A stretch of DNA of 64,000 bases, taken from positions 58,231-122,230 of the forward strand of contig CALGAR010000046.1 in NCBI GenBank assembly GCA_937959285.1, in the 5' to 3' direction. The translations under genes were made by a program, and so were the position numbers. Shown one piece after another: positions 52,367 to 60,268 of the stretch (the first letter of the stretch is position 1; the number at the start of each line of letters is the position of its first letter). The stretch is from an uncultured Bryobacterales bacterium. GTDB lineage: Bacteria > Acidobacteriota > Terriglobia > Bryobacterales > Bryobacteraceae. Under the pieces are notes generated by a model that ran no database searches, was not told the DNA's origin, and worked only from the letters and a program-made list of their open reading frames with translations.

Positions 52367-53437
52367 CTAGAAGACGCGGACGCCGCTGATGGGGAACTGA
52401 ATCATCCACTCCTTCGTGTGCTTCTGGCGTTCAAATTCCTCGCGCGGCATATCGACGGTGATGTTGCCGGAAAACTCCAGCCGGACGCTGGAATGCCGCT
52501 CCTCAACTCGCACCAACCGGGCGGGGATCGCATTCATCGGACGCACGTCTTCAGGAGCAACGGCGTGGAGTTGATCCGGGCGAACACAGAGGAGAACACG
52601 ATCGCCGAGCAAGCGCCCCGGAAAATACGGCCCGGCGAGTTCATAATCGCCGTAGCGGTAGCGGCTGCTGTTTCGTCCGGGATCGAGCGCCCGGATCTCG
52701 ATAGGGAGCAGATTGTAAATTCCGAGCAACTTCGCCACATCCGCATTGACGGGCTGTTCGACCACTCGCGCGGGCGATCCGGATTGAACAATCTTGCCCA
52801 TCCGTAGGATTAGCATTTCGTCGCCGAGCGCGAAGCATTCGTCCAGGTCATGGGTGACCATGAGGATTGGAATTTTGAACTCCTGCCGGACTTGCCGGAG
52901 GATCGAATACAATTCCTGCCGTAGCGGAGCGTCGAGGCCTGTGGCTGGCTCGTCGAGCAGGAGTACGCGAGGCTCGACGATCAGCGCCCTGGCGATGGAG
53001 CAGCGCTGCTTCTGGCCGCCCGACACCTCGTGCGGGCGCCGGCCCGCGAACTCGGTGAGCCGGAACCGTTCGAGCATCTCATTCACTCGCCGGTGGCGTT
53101 CGAGCCTGGGAATCCGATCAGCAGCGAAGGCGAGGTTCTCCCGTATGGTCATATGCGGGAACAGGGCGTAGTTTTGGAACACGTAGCCGCACCGGCGAGC
53201 TTGCGGCGGCAAATGGATCTTCGCCGCTCCATCAAAGAGGATCGAATCCTCGAGAAGGATTCGTCCTTCGTCGGGCCGCACGAAGCCGGCAATCGAATCA
53301 AGGGTGAGAGTCTTGCCGGATCCGCTAGGGCCAAACAGGACAGTAATCCCGGCGGTCGACTGAAATTCGACGTCCAGCACGAATCCCGCCGATTCGCGAG
53401 CAGGCGGATAGCGCTTGCGGATTCGGACGGAGATCAT
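52367..53437 (-). CDS. modC: Molybdate ABC transporter ATP-binding protein
   Basis: 356 residues: Walker A GPSGSGKT (36-43), signature SGGQKQR (139-145), Walker B LLLDEP (159-164), then the switch HDLDECFAL. From about 240 a C-terminal beta region (IEIRALDPGRN...VRPDQLHAVAPED...EFSGNITVDM) corresponds to the MOP/TOBE regulatory domain of ModC-type ATPases. The ATG overlaps the end of the permease by four bases. Relatedness to sulfate/Fe3+ ATPases means molybdate is inferred from the FmdE neighbour and from the ModB-like permease. Confidence 0.85.
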   Translation of the reverse strand: MISVRIRKRYPPARESAGFVLDVEFQSTAGITVLFGPSGSGKTLTLDSIAGFVRPDEGRILLEDSILFDGAAKIHLPPQARRCGYVFQNYALFPHMTIRENLAFAADRIPRLERHRRVNEMLERFRLTEFAGRRPHEVSGGQKQRCSIARALIVEPRVLLLDEPATGLDAPLRQELYSILRQVRQEFKIPILMVTHDLDECFALGDEMLILRMGKIVQSGSPARVVEQPVNADVAKLLGIYNLLPIEIRALDPGRNSSRYRYGDYELAGPYFPGRLLGDRVLLCVRPDQLHAVAPEDVRPMNAIPARLVRVEERHSSVRLEFSGNITVDMPREEFERQKHTKEWMIQFPISGVRVF

Positions 53438-54117
53438 CCGGCTGCTTGCCTCGACTTCGGGTAAACGCCGGCGGTTCGATTCGCGAGAGAAAGAATCAAC
53501 AATGCAACAGCGGAAACGATGACAACGAGCGTGCGGGCGAGTGCGCCATTGCCCGCTTCGACGGCGTCATAAATCGCGACAGCCACGGTCTGCGTCCGGC
53601 CAGGGATGTTGCCCGCGATCATGATCGTCACTCCGAAGTCACCGAGCGAACGGGCAAACGCAACCGCAGTCGCAGCCAGAATGGGACGCCACGCGAGCGG
53701 CAGCGTCACGGAGCGAAACACGCGCCACTCGGAGGCGCCGAGCGTCCTCGCTGCCCGTTCGTACGTATGGTCGATGCTTTCAAAGGCTGCCCGGGCGGAG
53801 AGGACGAGCAGCGGGGCAGAGTGCACGATCGCGGCGACAACAGCAGCTTGCCACGTGAAGACGAGCGGCTGGCCGAACAGCCACTCATACATCTGCCCGA
53901 TCGGGCTATTCCGTCCAAGCAGAACGAGCAGATAATAGCCCAGGACCGTTGGCGGGAGAACAAACGGCAGAGTGACACCGGCATCGAGTACGTTCCGCCC
54001 TCGGAAGTCCCTCTGTGTCAGAAGCCAGGCCAACCAAAGGCCGAAGACGAGGGAAATGAGGGTGGATATTGCCGCAACCCGCAGGCTCAGCCATAGCGGG
54101 AACCAGTCAATCTGCAT
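53434..54117 (-). CDS. modB: Molybdate ABC transporter permease
   Basis: 227 residues with five to six membrane helices: LSLRVAAISTLISLVFGLWL, VTLPFVLPPTVLGYYLLVLL, then the inner-membrane-loop EAA-like ERAARTLGASEWRVFRSVTL and SLGDFGVTIMIAGNIPGRTQ. These are typical of ModB, including the TVLGYYLL and SLGDFGVTxMIAGNIPG blocks. It is the first gene of the run and precedes modC by an ATGA overlap. The substrate-binding protein ModA is absent from the window. The small intergenic region upstream shows no molybdenum riboswitch. Confidence 0.9.
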   Translation of the reverse strand: MQIDWFPLWLSLRVAAISTLISLVFGLWLAWLLTQRDFRGRNVLDAGVTLPFVLPPTVLGYYLLVLLGRNSPIGQMYEWLFGQPLVFTWQAAVVAAIVHSAPLLVLSARAAFESIDHTYERAARTLGASEWRVFRSVTLPLAWRPILAATAVAFARSLGDFGVTIMIAGNIPGRTQTVAVAIYDAVEAGNGALARTLVVIVSAVALLILSLANRTAGVYPKSRQAAG

Positions 54118-54176
54118 GAAAGCCTAATTATAGCTTTTTGGTTCGTCTGACCCCGGCAGCGCCTGTGCCGCGTTGC

Positions 54177-55526
54177 TTACTGAAGGGGACGGAATCGGGC
54201 GCTGAAATGGCGTAGGAACGGAGGCTCCTGCACAATTTCGAACCCCCGCAGCGAGTGCCGCTGCTCATTCACTTCGAGAATGGCTTCGACAACATAGTCG
54301 ATATGGCTCTGCGTATACACGCGCCTCGGGATCGCCAGACGCAATAATTCGTGGCGGGCGCTTTCACCGAACATCACGGAGCCGATCTCTACTGAGCGGA
54401 TTCCCGCATGCCGATAGAGCTCGACGGCCAGGGCTTGCGCCGGGAATTGCTCTTTGGGGATGTGCGGCAGCATCCGGCCCGCATCGATATAGATTGCGTG
54501 GCCTCCAGGCGGTTCGACAATCGGAACACCGTGATCCGCAATGTGGCGCCCCAGATACGCCGTGGAGGCAATGCGGTATTCGAGATAGTCCCGGTGCAGT
54601 ACCTCTTCGAGACCGACCGCTATCGCTTCGAGATCCCGTCCTGCAAGTCCGCCATACGTCGGAAACCCTTCGGTGAGGATCAGCAAATTCTTCTCCTGCT
54701 CAGCTAAGCGGTCATCGTTCGTACAGAGAAAGCCGCCGATGTTTGCAAACGCGTCCTTCTTGGCTGAGAAGGTGCACCCGTCCGCGAGAGAAAACATCTT
54801 GCGAGCAATGGCACGGATCGTCCATTGCGCATATACGGGCTCCCGCTGCTGAATGAAGAAGGCGTTTTCGGCAAAGCGGCAGGCGTCGAGGTAGAACGGG
54901 ATGTTGTACCGGGCAGTGACAGCACGAGCCGCTTCCAGATTCTCCATCGATACCGGCTGCCCGCCTCCCGAGTTATTGGTCACCGTCATCATGACCAGCG
55001 GAATCCGTGCCGGTCCGACTTCCTGAATCAGCCGTTCCAGAGCTGCGATGTCCATGTTGCCTTTGAAGGGCAGGACTCTCTGTGTGTCGGCTGCTTCCGG
55101 CAGAGGCAGGTCCACGGCCTCTGCGCCGCTGAATTCGATGTTTGCGCGTGTTGTGTCGAAGTGTGTGTTGTTCGGTACGATGTGCCCCTTACGGCACATC
55201 ACCGAGAAGAGAATGCGTTCTGCGGCGCGTCCCTGATGGGTCGGGATGACATGACGAAAACCAGTCAGATCCTGGACGGCCGCCTTGAAGCGGTAGTAGC
55301 TCTCGCTGCCTGCGTAGGCTTCATCGCCCCGCATCATGGCGCTCCATTGGGCAGTCGACATGGCGCTCGTGCCGGAGTCGGTGAGCAGATCGATCAGGAT
55401 GTCGTCGGAGTGAAGCAGAAAGAGGTTGTAGCCGGCCTCTACGAGGTAGCGCTCCCGGTCTTCGGGCGTCGTCCTGCGGAGGGGCTCTACGCTCTTGATG
55501 CGGAACGGTTCAATGATCGTTCGCAC
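54177..55526 (-). CDS. tnaA: Tryptophanase (beta-eliminating lyase)
   Basis: 449 residues of the PLP tryptophanase/tyrosine phenol-lyase family: EPFRIKSVEPLRRTTPEDRE, DLLTDSGTSAMSTAQWSAMM, IPTHQGRAAERIL, and the PLP lysine Lys257 in FSAKKDAF. Choice of tryptophanase rests on VGPxxxP, EGFPTYGGLAGRDLEAIAVG and the C-terminal LRHFSAR, where tyrosine phenol-lyase has LRFFTAR (His instead of Phe). It splits tryptophan into indole, pyruvate and ammonia. No tnaC leader peptide or tnaB permease is seen. The pair could be involved in indole signalling or tryptophan use, but that is inference. Confidence 0.85.
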   Translation of the reverse strand: MRTIIEPFRIKSVEPLRRTTPEDRERYLVEAGYNLFLLHSDDILIDLLTDSGTSAMSTAQWSAMMRGDEAYAGSESYYRFKAAVQDLTGFRHVIPTHQGRAAERILFSVMCRKGHIVPNNTHFDTTRANIEFSGAEAVDLPLPEAADTQRVLPFKGNMDIAALERLIQEVGPARIPLVMMTVTNNSGGGQPVSMENLEAARAVTARYNIPFYLDACRFAENAFFIQQREPVYAQWTIRAIARKMFSLADGCTFSAKKDAFANIGGFLCTNDDRLAEQEKNLLILTEGFPTYGGLAGRDLEAIAVGLEEVLHRDYLEYRIASTAYLGRHIADHGVPIVEPPGGHAIYIDAGRMLPHIPKEQFPAQALAVELYRHAGIRSVEIGSVMFGESARHELLRLAIPRRVYTQSHIDYVVEAILEVNEQRHSLRGFEIVQEPPFLRHFSARFRPLQ

Positions 55527-55583
55527 ACACGGGAGTCTAGCACTTCCTTGCCGGGCGCTTAAGGCGGGTCTTCGCGAGGCGCT

Positions 55584-55760
55584 TCAGCAGCACTTCGCGC
55601 GCTGATATTTTGCCTTGAGCCGGTGCTCGCAGAACTTACGCCACTCCGCCGCGGAGTGCACCGCGCCGTGCGCTTTCAGGTGACGGGCGTAAGCGTTTTC
55701 GTCCGACAGCTCCTTCAAGATGCCGATCACGATTCGCAGGAAAGCGCGCAGGTGTTTCAT
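55584..55760 (-). CDS. YbdD/YjiX (DUF466) small protein ending in Cys-Cys
   Basis: 58 residues: MKHLRAFLRIVIGILKELSD, ENAYARHLKAHGAVHSAAEW and RKFCEHRLKAKYQRAKCC. The DxYxxHxxxxHP-like, FxxxRxxxRY and terminal CC pattern are those of the YbdD/YjiX family that accompanies CstA transporters. It begins one base after the cstA stop codon (TAGGATG), so translation is coupled. The C-terminal Lys-Cys-Cys-stop is the cysteine version of the Lys-Cys-Sec-stop tail of the related KCU-star selenoproteins. It was overlooked by long-ORF criteria but is well supported. Confidence 0.92.
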   Translation of the reverse strand: MKHLRAFLRIVIGILKELSDENAYARHLKAHGAVHSAAEWRKFCEHRLKAKYQRAKCC

Positions 55761-55761
55761 C

Positions 55762-57828
55762 CTAATACTCCTCTGGCCTCAACTGGCTCAGCACAAACGG
55801 CGCCTCCCGGACTTCAGCCGCCTCAGCTCCCGTAAGAATCCGGATCCAGAGACGGACAGAATCAATGAGAATCGTCGTCACGAGAATCAGGAAGAGGACA
55901 CAGATGGCTGCGTCGAGCCGTGCGTTGAAGATGAGCGTGTTCGTCTCCGCTATCTTTGCTGCCGCTACCTTGCCCGCGTCGAGCGCAGCCTGGAGCTGGT
56001 TTGCCTGCGCAAGGAATCCAAGGCGAGGCTCTTCCGAGAAGATCTTCTGCCACGCAGCGGTATAAGTGACGATGGTCAGCCACACCAGCGGAATGCAGGT
56101 CACCCACATGTAGCGCGCGCCGTGCATCTTGACAAGAATGGTCGTGGCGACGCAGAGCGCGATTGCCGCCAGAAGCTGATTGGCGATTCCGAACAGAGGC
56201 CACAGGGAGTTGATGCCGCCAAGGGGGTCTCTCACACCCTGAACAAGGAAGTAGCCCCATGCAAGAACAATCGCCGCGCTCGATAGGATCACGCCAGGCA
56301 TCCAGCTGACACGTCCGAGCGGGGCGTAGAAATGGCCGAGCAAATCCTGCAGCATGAAGCGCCCTACACGCGTGCCGGCATCGATAATGGTGAGGATAAA
56401 CAGCGCCTCAAACATGATCGCGAAGTGATACCAGAACCGAAGGACCGCTTCGCTGCCGCCAATCTGAGTGAAGATCTGCGCCATGCCGAGAGCCAGCGAG
56501 GGAGCGCCTCCGGTGCGGGCCCAAAGAGTGCTCTCTCCTACGTGGTGCGCCAGCTCGCTCATGGCTTCTGCCGTCACCGGGTAACCCCATCCGGTAATGG
56601 TGGCGGCCGCTGCTTCGGGCGTCGCTCCTACGATACCTGCTGGTGAGTTCACCGCGAAAAAGACGCCGGGCTGCAGCGCACATGCAGCAATCATCGCCAT
56701 GATGGCGACGAAGCTTTCAAGCAACATCGACCCGTATCCGATCGGCCAGGCATGCCACTCACGAGCGATCATCTTCGGCGTCGTACCGGAAGAAATCAGC
56801 GCGTGGAATCCGGAGATGGCTCCGCAGGCGATGGTGATGAAGCAGAATGGGAAGATTTTACCGGCGAAAATCGGACCGTTGCCGTCGACAAAGCGGGTGA
56901 GGGCGGGCAGCTGCAATTCGGGCCGGACGAAAAGGATTCCGACACCCAGCATCAGGACGACGCCGAGCTTTACGAACGTGCTGAGATAGTCCCGCGGGGC
57001 CAGCAGAAGCCAGACAGGCAAGGCGCTGGCGAAGAAGCCGTAGATGATGATGGCGACCGCAAGGGCGATTCCGCCCATGGTGAAAACCGGGCCCAAGGAT
57101 GGGGACGCGGCTACCCATTCACCCGCAAAAATGCTCGCTACAACCAGCAGGAATCCAATGACAGAGCATTCCAGGACTTTTCCGGGGCGCCAGTAGCGGA
57201 GATACAGGCCCATGAAGATGGCGATCGGCATGGTTGCCGCAATCGTGAACGTACCCCAGGGGCTGCCCTTCAACGCGTTCACAACGACCAGCGCAACTAC
57301 GGCCAGAAGGATGATCATGATCAGCAGCACCGTGAGCAGCGCGGTGAAGCCCCCGACCTTGCCGATTTCCTCCCGCGCCATTTGCCCAAGCGACTTTCCG
57401 TCCCTTCGCATGGAGCAGAAAAGGATCACGAAGTCCTGGACAGCGCCGCCAAGTACGGCTCCGATCACAATCCAAAGAGTGCCCGGCAGATATCCGAACT
57501 GGGCGGCCAGCGTGGGGCCGACCAGCGGACCGGGTCCGGCGATGGCCGCGAAGTGATGTCCGAAGAGGATCCACTTGTTCGTAGGCTCAAAGTCATGGCC
57601 GTTGCGCAAGCGCTCGGCGGGAGTCGCCCGCTTGTCGTTCAGCATCATCACCTTTGCCGAGATGAACTTGGCGTAGAAGCGGAAACCGATCAGGTACGTG
57701 CAGACTGCAGCCGTTACGAGCCAAAGGCTGTTGATCGGTTCACCCCGCTCAAAGGCGATCGCGGCCAGACATCCAGCGCCCGCTAGGGCGACAAGGCCCC
57801 ATACCAGATGCCCCAGAATTTTTCCCAT
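55762..57828 (-). CDS. cstA: Carbon-starvation protein CstA, peptide/pyruvate transporter
   Basis: 688 residues with about 16 membrane helices. MGKILGHLVWGLVALAGAG, RATPAERLRNGHDFEPTNKW, LFGHHFAAIAGPGPLVGPTL, SGFHALISSGTTPKMIAREW and LLPYTKWxx-like features identify the CstA family. CstA proteins take up peptides and/or pyruvate during carbon shortage. The gene immediately downstream encodes the matching YbdD-type accessory protein. The start ATG opens a normal signal-like first helix. I see no CRP-like site or leader for carbon regulation in the short upstream region. Confidence 0.93.
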   Translation of the reverse strand: MGKILGHLVWGLVALAGAGCLAAIAFERGEPINSLWLVTAAVCTYLIGFRFYAKFISAKVMMLNDKRATPAERLRNGHDFEPTNKWILFGHHFAAIAGPGPLVGPTLAAQFGYLPGTLWIVIGAVLGGAVQDFVILFCSMRRDGKSLGQMAREEIGKVGGFTALLTVLLIMIILLAVVALVVVNALKGSPWGTFTIAATMPIAIFMGLYLRYWRPGKVLECSVIGFLLVVASIFAGEWVAASPSLGPVFTMGGIALAVAIIIYGFFASALPVWLLLAPRDYLSTFVKLGVVLMLGVGILFVRPELQLPALTRFVDGNGPIFAGKIFPFCFITIACGAISGFHALISSGTTPKMIAREWHAWPIGYGSMLLESFVAIMAMIAACALQPGVFFAVNSPAGIVGATPEAAAATITGWGYPVTAEAMSELAHHVGESTLWARTGGAPSLALGMAQIFTQIGGSEAVLRFWYHFAIMFEALFILTIIDAGTRVGRFMLQDLLGHFYAPLGRVSWMPGVILSSAAIVLAWGYFLVQGVRDPLGGINSLWPLFGIANQLLAAIALCVATTILVKMHGARYMWVTCIPLVWLTIVTYTAAWQKIFSEEPRLGFLAQANQLQAALDAGKVAAAKIAETNTLIFNARLDAAICVLFLILVTTILIDSVRLWIRILTGAEAAEVREAPFVLSQLRPEEY

Positions 57829-57867
57829 CCTCGAAATTGTAAAACGCGGCGAGGGTGCGCCGGGATT

Positions 57868-57963
57868 CTAGAAGGGCTTAATGCTCCTCAGGAGAGGAAG
57901 GGTGCCGCCGCCGCGCGTCGAATCGGCGGAATGCCCCCGCCAGTCTTGGTCGACGCAGAAGTC
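57868..57963 (-). pseudogene. Decayed copy of the 3' end of the neighbouring unknown gene
   Basis: On the minus strand the last 31 codons and stop read DFCVDQDWRGHSADSTRGGG, then TLPLLRSIKPF. The complete gene 1.2 kb to the right ends in IGCVDQNWRVVHSVDSPRGG, then STLPLLRSIKPF at the same place before its stop. The nucleotide copies share most positions, including a TGCTCCTCAGGAG segment. Upstream of this the copy loses similarity, so only the terminal fragment is preserved. Confidence 0.8.
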
Positions 57964-58468
57964 CTCATCCGTTCTGCCGCAACCGCGTCCACATGCCAAA
58001 AGGCAGCCGTAAATGAAGATCACAGCGCCGTGTTTAGGAAAGCCAATCTTAGGAGAAACGCGTCGGCAGACTCCGTCAGTGAAAGCGACGTCGGAAGTTC
58101 CGCGCGAAAGGCGCGCTACGAATGAAGAGTTACGGCTTCGTGTTCCTGCGGCGAGCTGCTACATGCCTTGGCTCTACTACCGCTCTGTTAGCACAGACCC
58201 TCGCTCCGCTTGCGTTCCTTATATAGAGCAGGTTTGTGAAAGATCACTGATGCTGTATCGGCGTCCTAAACGTGTGACGACAAGCGTAAGTTAGGATCTT
58301 GACTTATAGCACTCGTAATATATGCTCAACATGGAGATCGGTTGTTGCTGGTACAACCATCTGGGGATGGCAATCGCGAGATACCGCCTGATTGTAACGA
58401 AATACCTATTAGTAGTGTAGGTTACTTAGTGTGCTGGGAGATGTTGGACGAAGGACCCGAGTCGCAAT
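57964..58468. other. Intergenic region without a supportable gene
   Basis: About 500 bases of ordinary to AT-richer composition. Short frames in it look like chance. A possible promoter, TTGACT-16-TATGCT (58299-58326), reads rightward toward the HEAT-like ORF. A 60-codon TTG frame (58342-58524) reading toward that ORF might be a broken N-terminus of it, but I cannot confirm this. Confidence 0.4.
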
Positions 58469-58474
58469 GTGAGG

Positions 58475-58933
58475 ATGAATGCGCACCTCATTTTGGCAAA
58501 CATCAGGCCGCTACCTACAGTTGAGGCCATAGACGCATTGGCGGCGTCGCTTAGCTCGACAGAGATTCAAGCAGCCGGTAGCGCCGCAGTAGCTCTTGGG
58601 CGGCTGTCACCCACCACGCCAAAGGCGGCTGAGAGGGTCACCGCCGCACTCGCGACGGAGAAAGTGCCAGAACGGCTGGTGGCGATCATCTACGGAATTG
58701 GTGAGGCCCGGTCCGTGGCCCCATCTTTGATCGAAGGCGTGACCGGCAAACTGACGCACGTGGATAGCAGGGTCGTCTTTGCTGCTTTGGACTGCTTGAG
58801 GAAGCTTGGTCCGGCAGCGAGTTCCGCCGTGCCGGAGATTCGCAAACTGGCTGAGCAGAATGCTACGCCAGGTTCGTTGAAGGCCGAAATAGCTAATGCT
58901 GCGAAGGTCGCCCTCTCGCGGATCGAGAAGTAG
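58475..58933 (+). CDS. HEAT-repeat-like helical protein, possibly lacking its N-terminus
   Basis: About 152 residues from MNAHLILANIRPLPTVEAID. It is built of paired helices with the spacing of HEAT repeats: ALAASLSSTEIQAAGSAAVA, SPTTPKAAERVTAALATEK, VFAALDCLRKLGPAASSAVP and EIRKLAEQNATPGSLKAEIA. It ends KVALSRIEK. No convincing ribosome binding site is at the start and the repeat begins abruptly, so it could be a fragment of a larger protein; a frameshifted upstream section is possible. Function unknown, probably protein-protein contact. Confidence 0.55.
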   Translation: MNAHLILANIRPLPTVEAIDALAASLSSTEIQAAGSAAVALGRLSPTTPKAAERVTAALATEKVPERLVAIIYGIGEARSVAPSLIEGVTGKLTHVDSRVVFAALDCLRKLGPAASSAVPEIRKLAEQNATPGSLKAEIANAAKVALSRIEK

Positions 58934-59114
58934 TCTCGGCAGATTGAGAGGTAACAGGAAAGGGCGTCGAGTCCGGCGGATTGAAGAGATCTCCTTCCCT
59001 AGCGCGTGACCCGAATGCGGCTTTTTGCTGTCTCAACGGATACCGAGACTTGTCCGCCCGCCACCCGACTTGTTCTGCCCGAAAAGAGATCAACGAGAGT
59101 TTTTCAACAAGTTC

Positions 59115-60020
59115 CTAGAAAGGCTTGATGCTCCTCAGGAGCGGGAGGGTGCTCCCGCCGCGCGGCGAGTCGACCGAGTGAACCACCCGCCAGTTTTGGT
59201 CGACGCAGCCAATGTAGCGCATGGAGTCCTTGTCCGGTCCCATGAGGATGACGGAGTAACCTCGATCGGGGTAGGTGAGCACGCGGAACTCAAGTTCTCC
59301 CGATCCGCTCCTCCAGCGGTCCTCTGTGGGATTGCCCAGCGCCTTGACGATATCGAAATAGTCCGATTCGCGGTTCAGCTCCAGGAACGATTGATCCTTG
59401 GCCGTGAACACAACCTTGGGCCGGAGAGGCGCGATGCGGACGACGCTAATCACCACGAAGCACGCAAGGACTCCCACGGCGGCCGCCGTCAGGATCAACC
59501 GGCCGATCCGGGGTTCCGGGCTTGAACCGCGCCCTGTAATGCTCTGCAGTGGCGACAGTGATTCCGGGGCAGGTTCCTTGGCTGACGAATCGGCTGTGTC
59601 GGTGATTGCTTTCGGCATCTGCAGAACTCGCCGTTCGTACGGCCACACCTGGCCGGCCTTGTACTCCAGTTCGCGGTTCAGGCCGACGATCATCACCGGT
59701 TCGTCTACCCGTGAAATCTCGCCCAGAAACTGCCGTGGAATCCAAAGCTCGAGCCCGGACCGAACATTTGACACGAGCATCTCAGACCAGGTCGAGCGCT
59801 GATACTGCCACTCGTTGTGCTCGATATTCAGAATGGGCGGATAGAAGGAAAACGGACGCGTCCCCAAATGCTCAAGGGGCGGCGGTGTCGACGGTGCGGG
59901 CATAAGCTTCCGTGACTTTATCTTAAGCCATTCGATCCACGGAAAGCGTGGCGTCGGGATCCCAATGGAAAGCGGGGCAACTGGAGGAAGTGCCGGATTA
60001 GACGTTCGTAGGTCTTCCAC
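59115..60020 (-). CDS. Membrane-anchored protein of unknown function
   Basis: 301 residues, GTG start. A long N-terminal soluble region with EHLGTRPFSFYPPILNIEHN and LELWIPRQFLGEISRVDEPV is followed by one membrane helix (LILTAAAVGVLACFVVISVV) and a C-terminal domain: ELNRESDYFDIVKALGNPTE, VLTYPDRGYSVILMGPDKD. The second half resembles small outer-membrane/lipoprotein assembly-like domains (DxxxxxGxP motif), but no family name is assigned. A decayed copy of its 3' end lies just upstream of the HEAT ORF. No operon partners. Confidence 0.7.
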   Translation of the reverse strand: MEDLRTSNPALPPVAPLSIGIPTPRFPWIEWLKIKSRKLMPAPSTPPPLEHLGTRPFSFYPPILNIEHNEWQYQRSTWSEMLVSNVRSGLELWIPRQFLGEISRVDEPVMIVGLNRELEYKAGQVWPYERRVLQMPKAITDTADSSAKEPAPESLSPLQSITGRGSSPEPRIGRLILTAAAVGVLACFVVISVVRIAPLRPKVVFTAKDQSFLELNRESDYFDIVKALGNPTEDRWRSGSGELEFRVLTYPDRGYSVILMGPDKDSMRYIGCVDQNWRVVHSVDSPRGGSTLPLLRSIKPF

Positions 60021-60075
60021 CGCTCAGGGCTGACGGAAGGAGCTATAGCGTATAAGACAGTCTCCGAACATACCA

Positions 60076-60104
60076 TTGACACGCCTTTGGGGCCGTTCTA
60101 GAGT
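60076..60104 (+). promoter_or_regulatory. Sigma-70-type promoter
   Basis: A perfect TTGACA (-35) is followed at the ideal 17-base spacing by TAGAGT (4 of 6 matches). Transcription would begin near 60111 and reach the 43-codon membrane-peptide frame about 25 bases later. It is the best promoter match that I noticed in the window. Confidence 0.6.
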
Positions 60105-60136
60105 TATCCAAACGACTGGATAGGGGGGCGCGTCCA

Positions 60137-60268
60137 ATGCGTCACTTAGAGCCCGTTTCCGAGAGCCGGGAGCGATGGATCGTTCTCGTTGAGCTTTTGG
60201 CGGTTTCAGCGATCTTGATCGTCATGGCGCTTGCCGTTCTGATGATTTTCGCGTACCGCCCGATTTGA
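60137..60268 (+). CDS. 43-residue single-pass membrane peptide
   Basis: MRHLEPVSESRERWIVLVEL, then LAVSAILIVMALAVLMIFAYRPI: a short charged head and one long hydrophobic helix. A G-rich stretch (TAGGGGGGCG) suits a ribosome binding site and a near-consensus promoter lies upstream, so it is likely transcribed. It overlaps the last 63 bases of the opposite-strand CCA-adding enzyme gene. No homologue is recognised; the role is unknown. Confidence 0.45.
   Translation: MRHLEPVSESRERWIVLVELLAVSAILIVMALAVLMIFAYRPI

Noticed and set aside
54118..54176. Molybdenum-cofactor riboswitch before modB
   Set aside because: The gap is only 59 bases and shows no suitable structure.
56752..57786. A 344-codon plus-strand frame antisense to cstA
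   Set aside because: Gln/Asp/Gly/Arg-rich shadow of a membrane protein gene; no homology.
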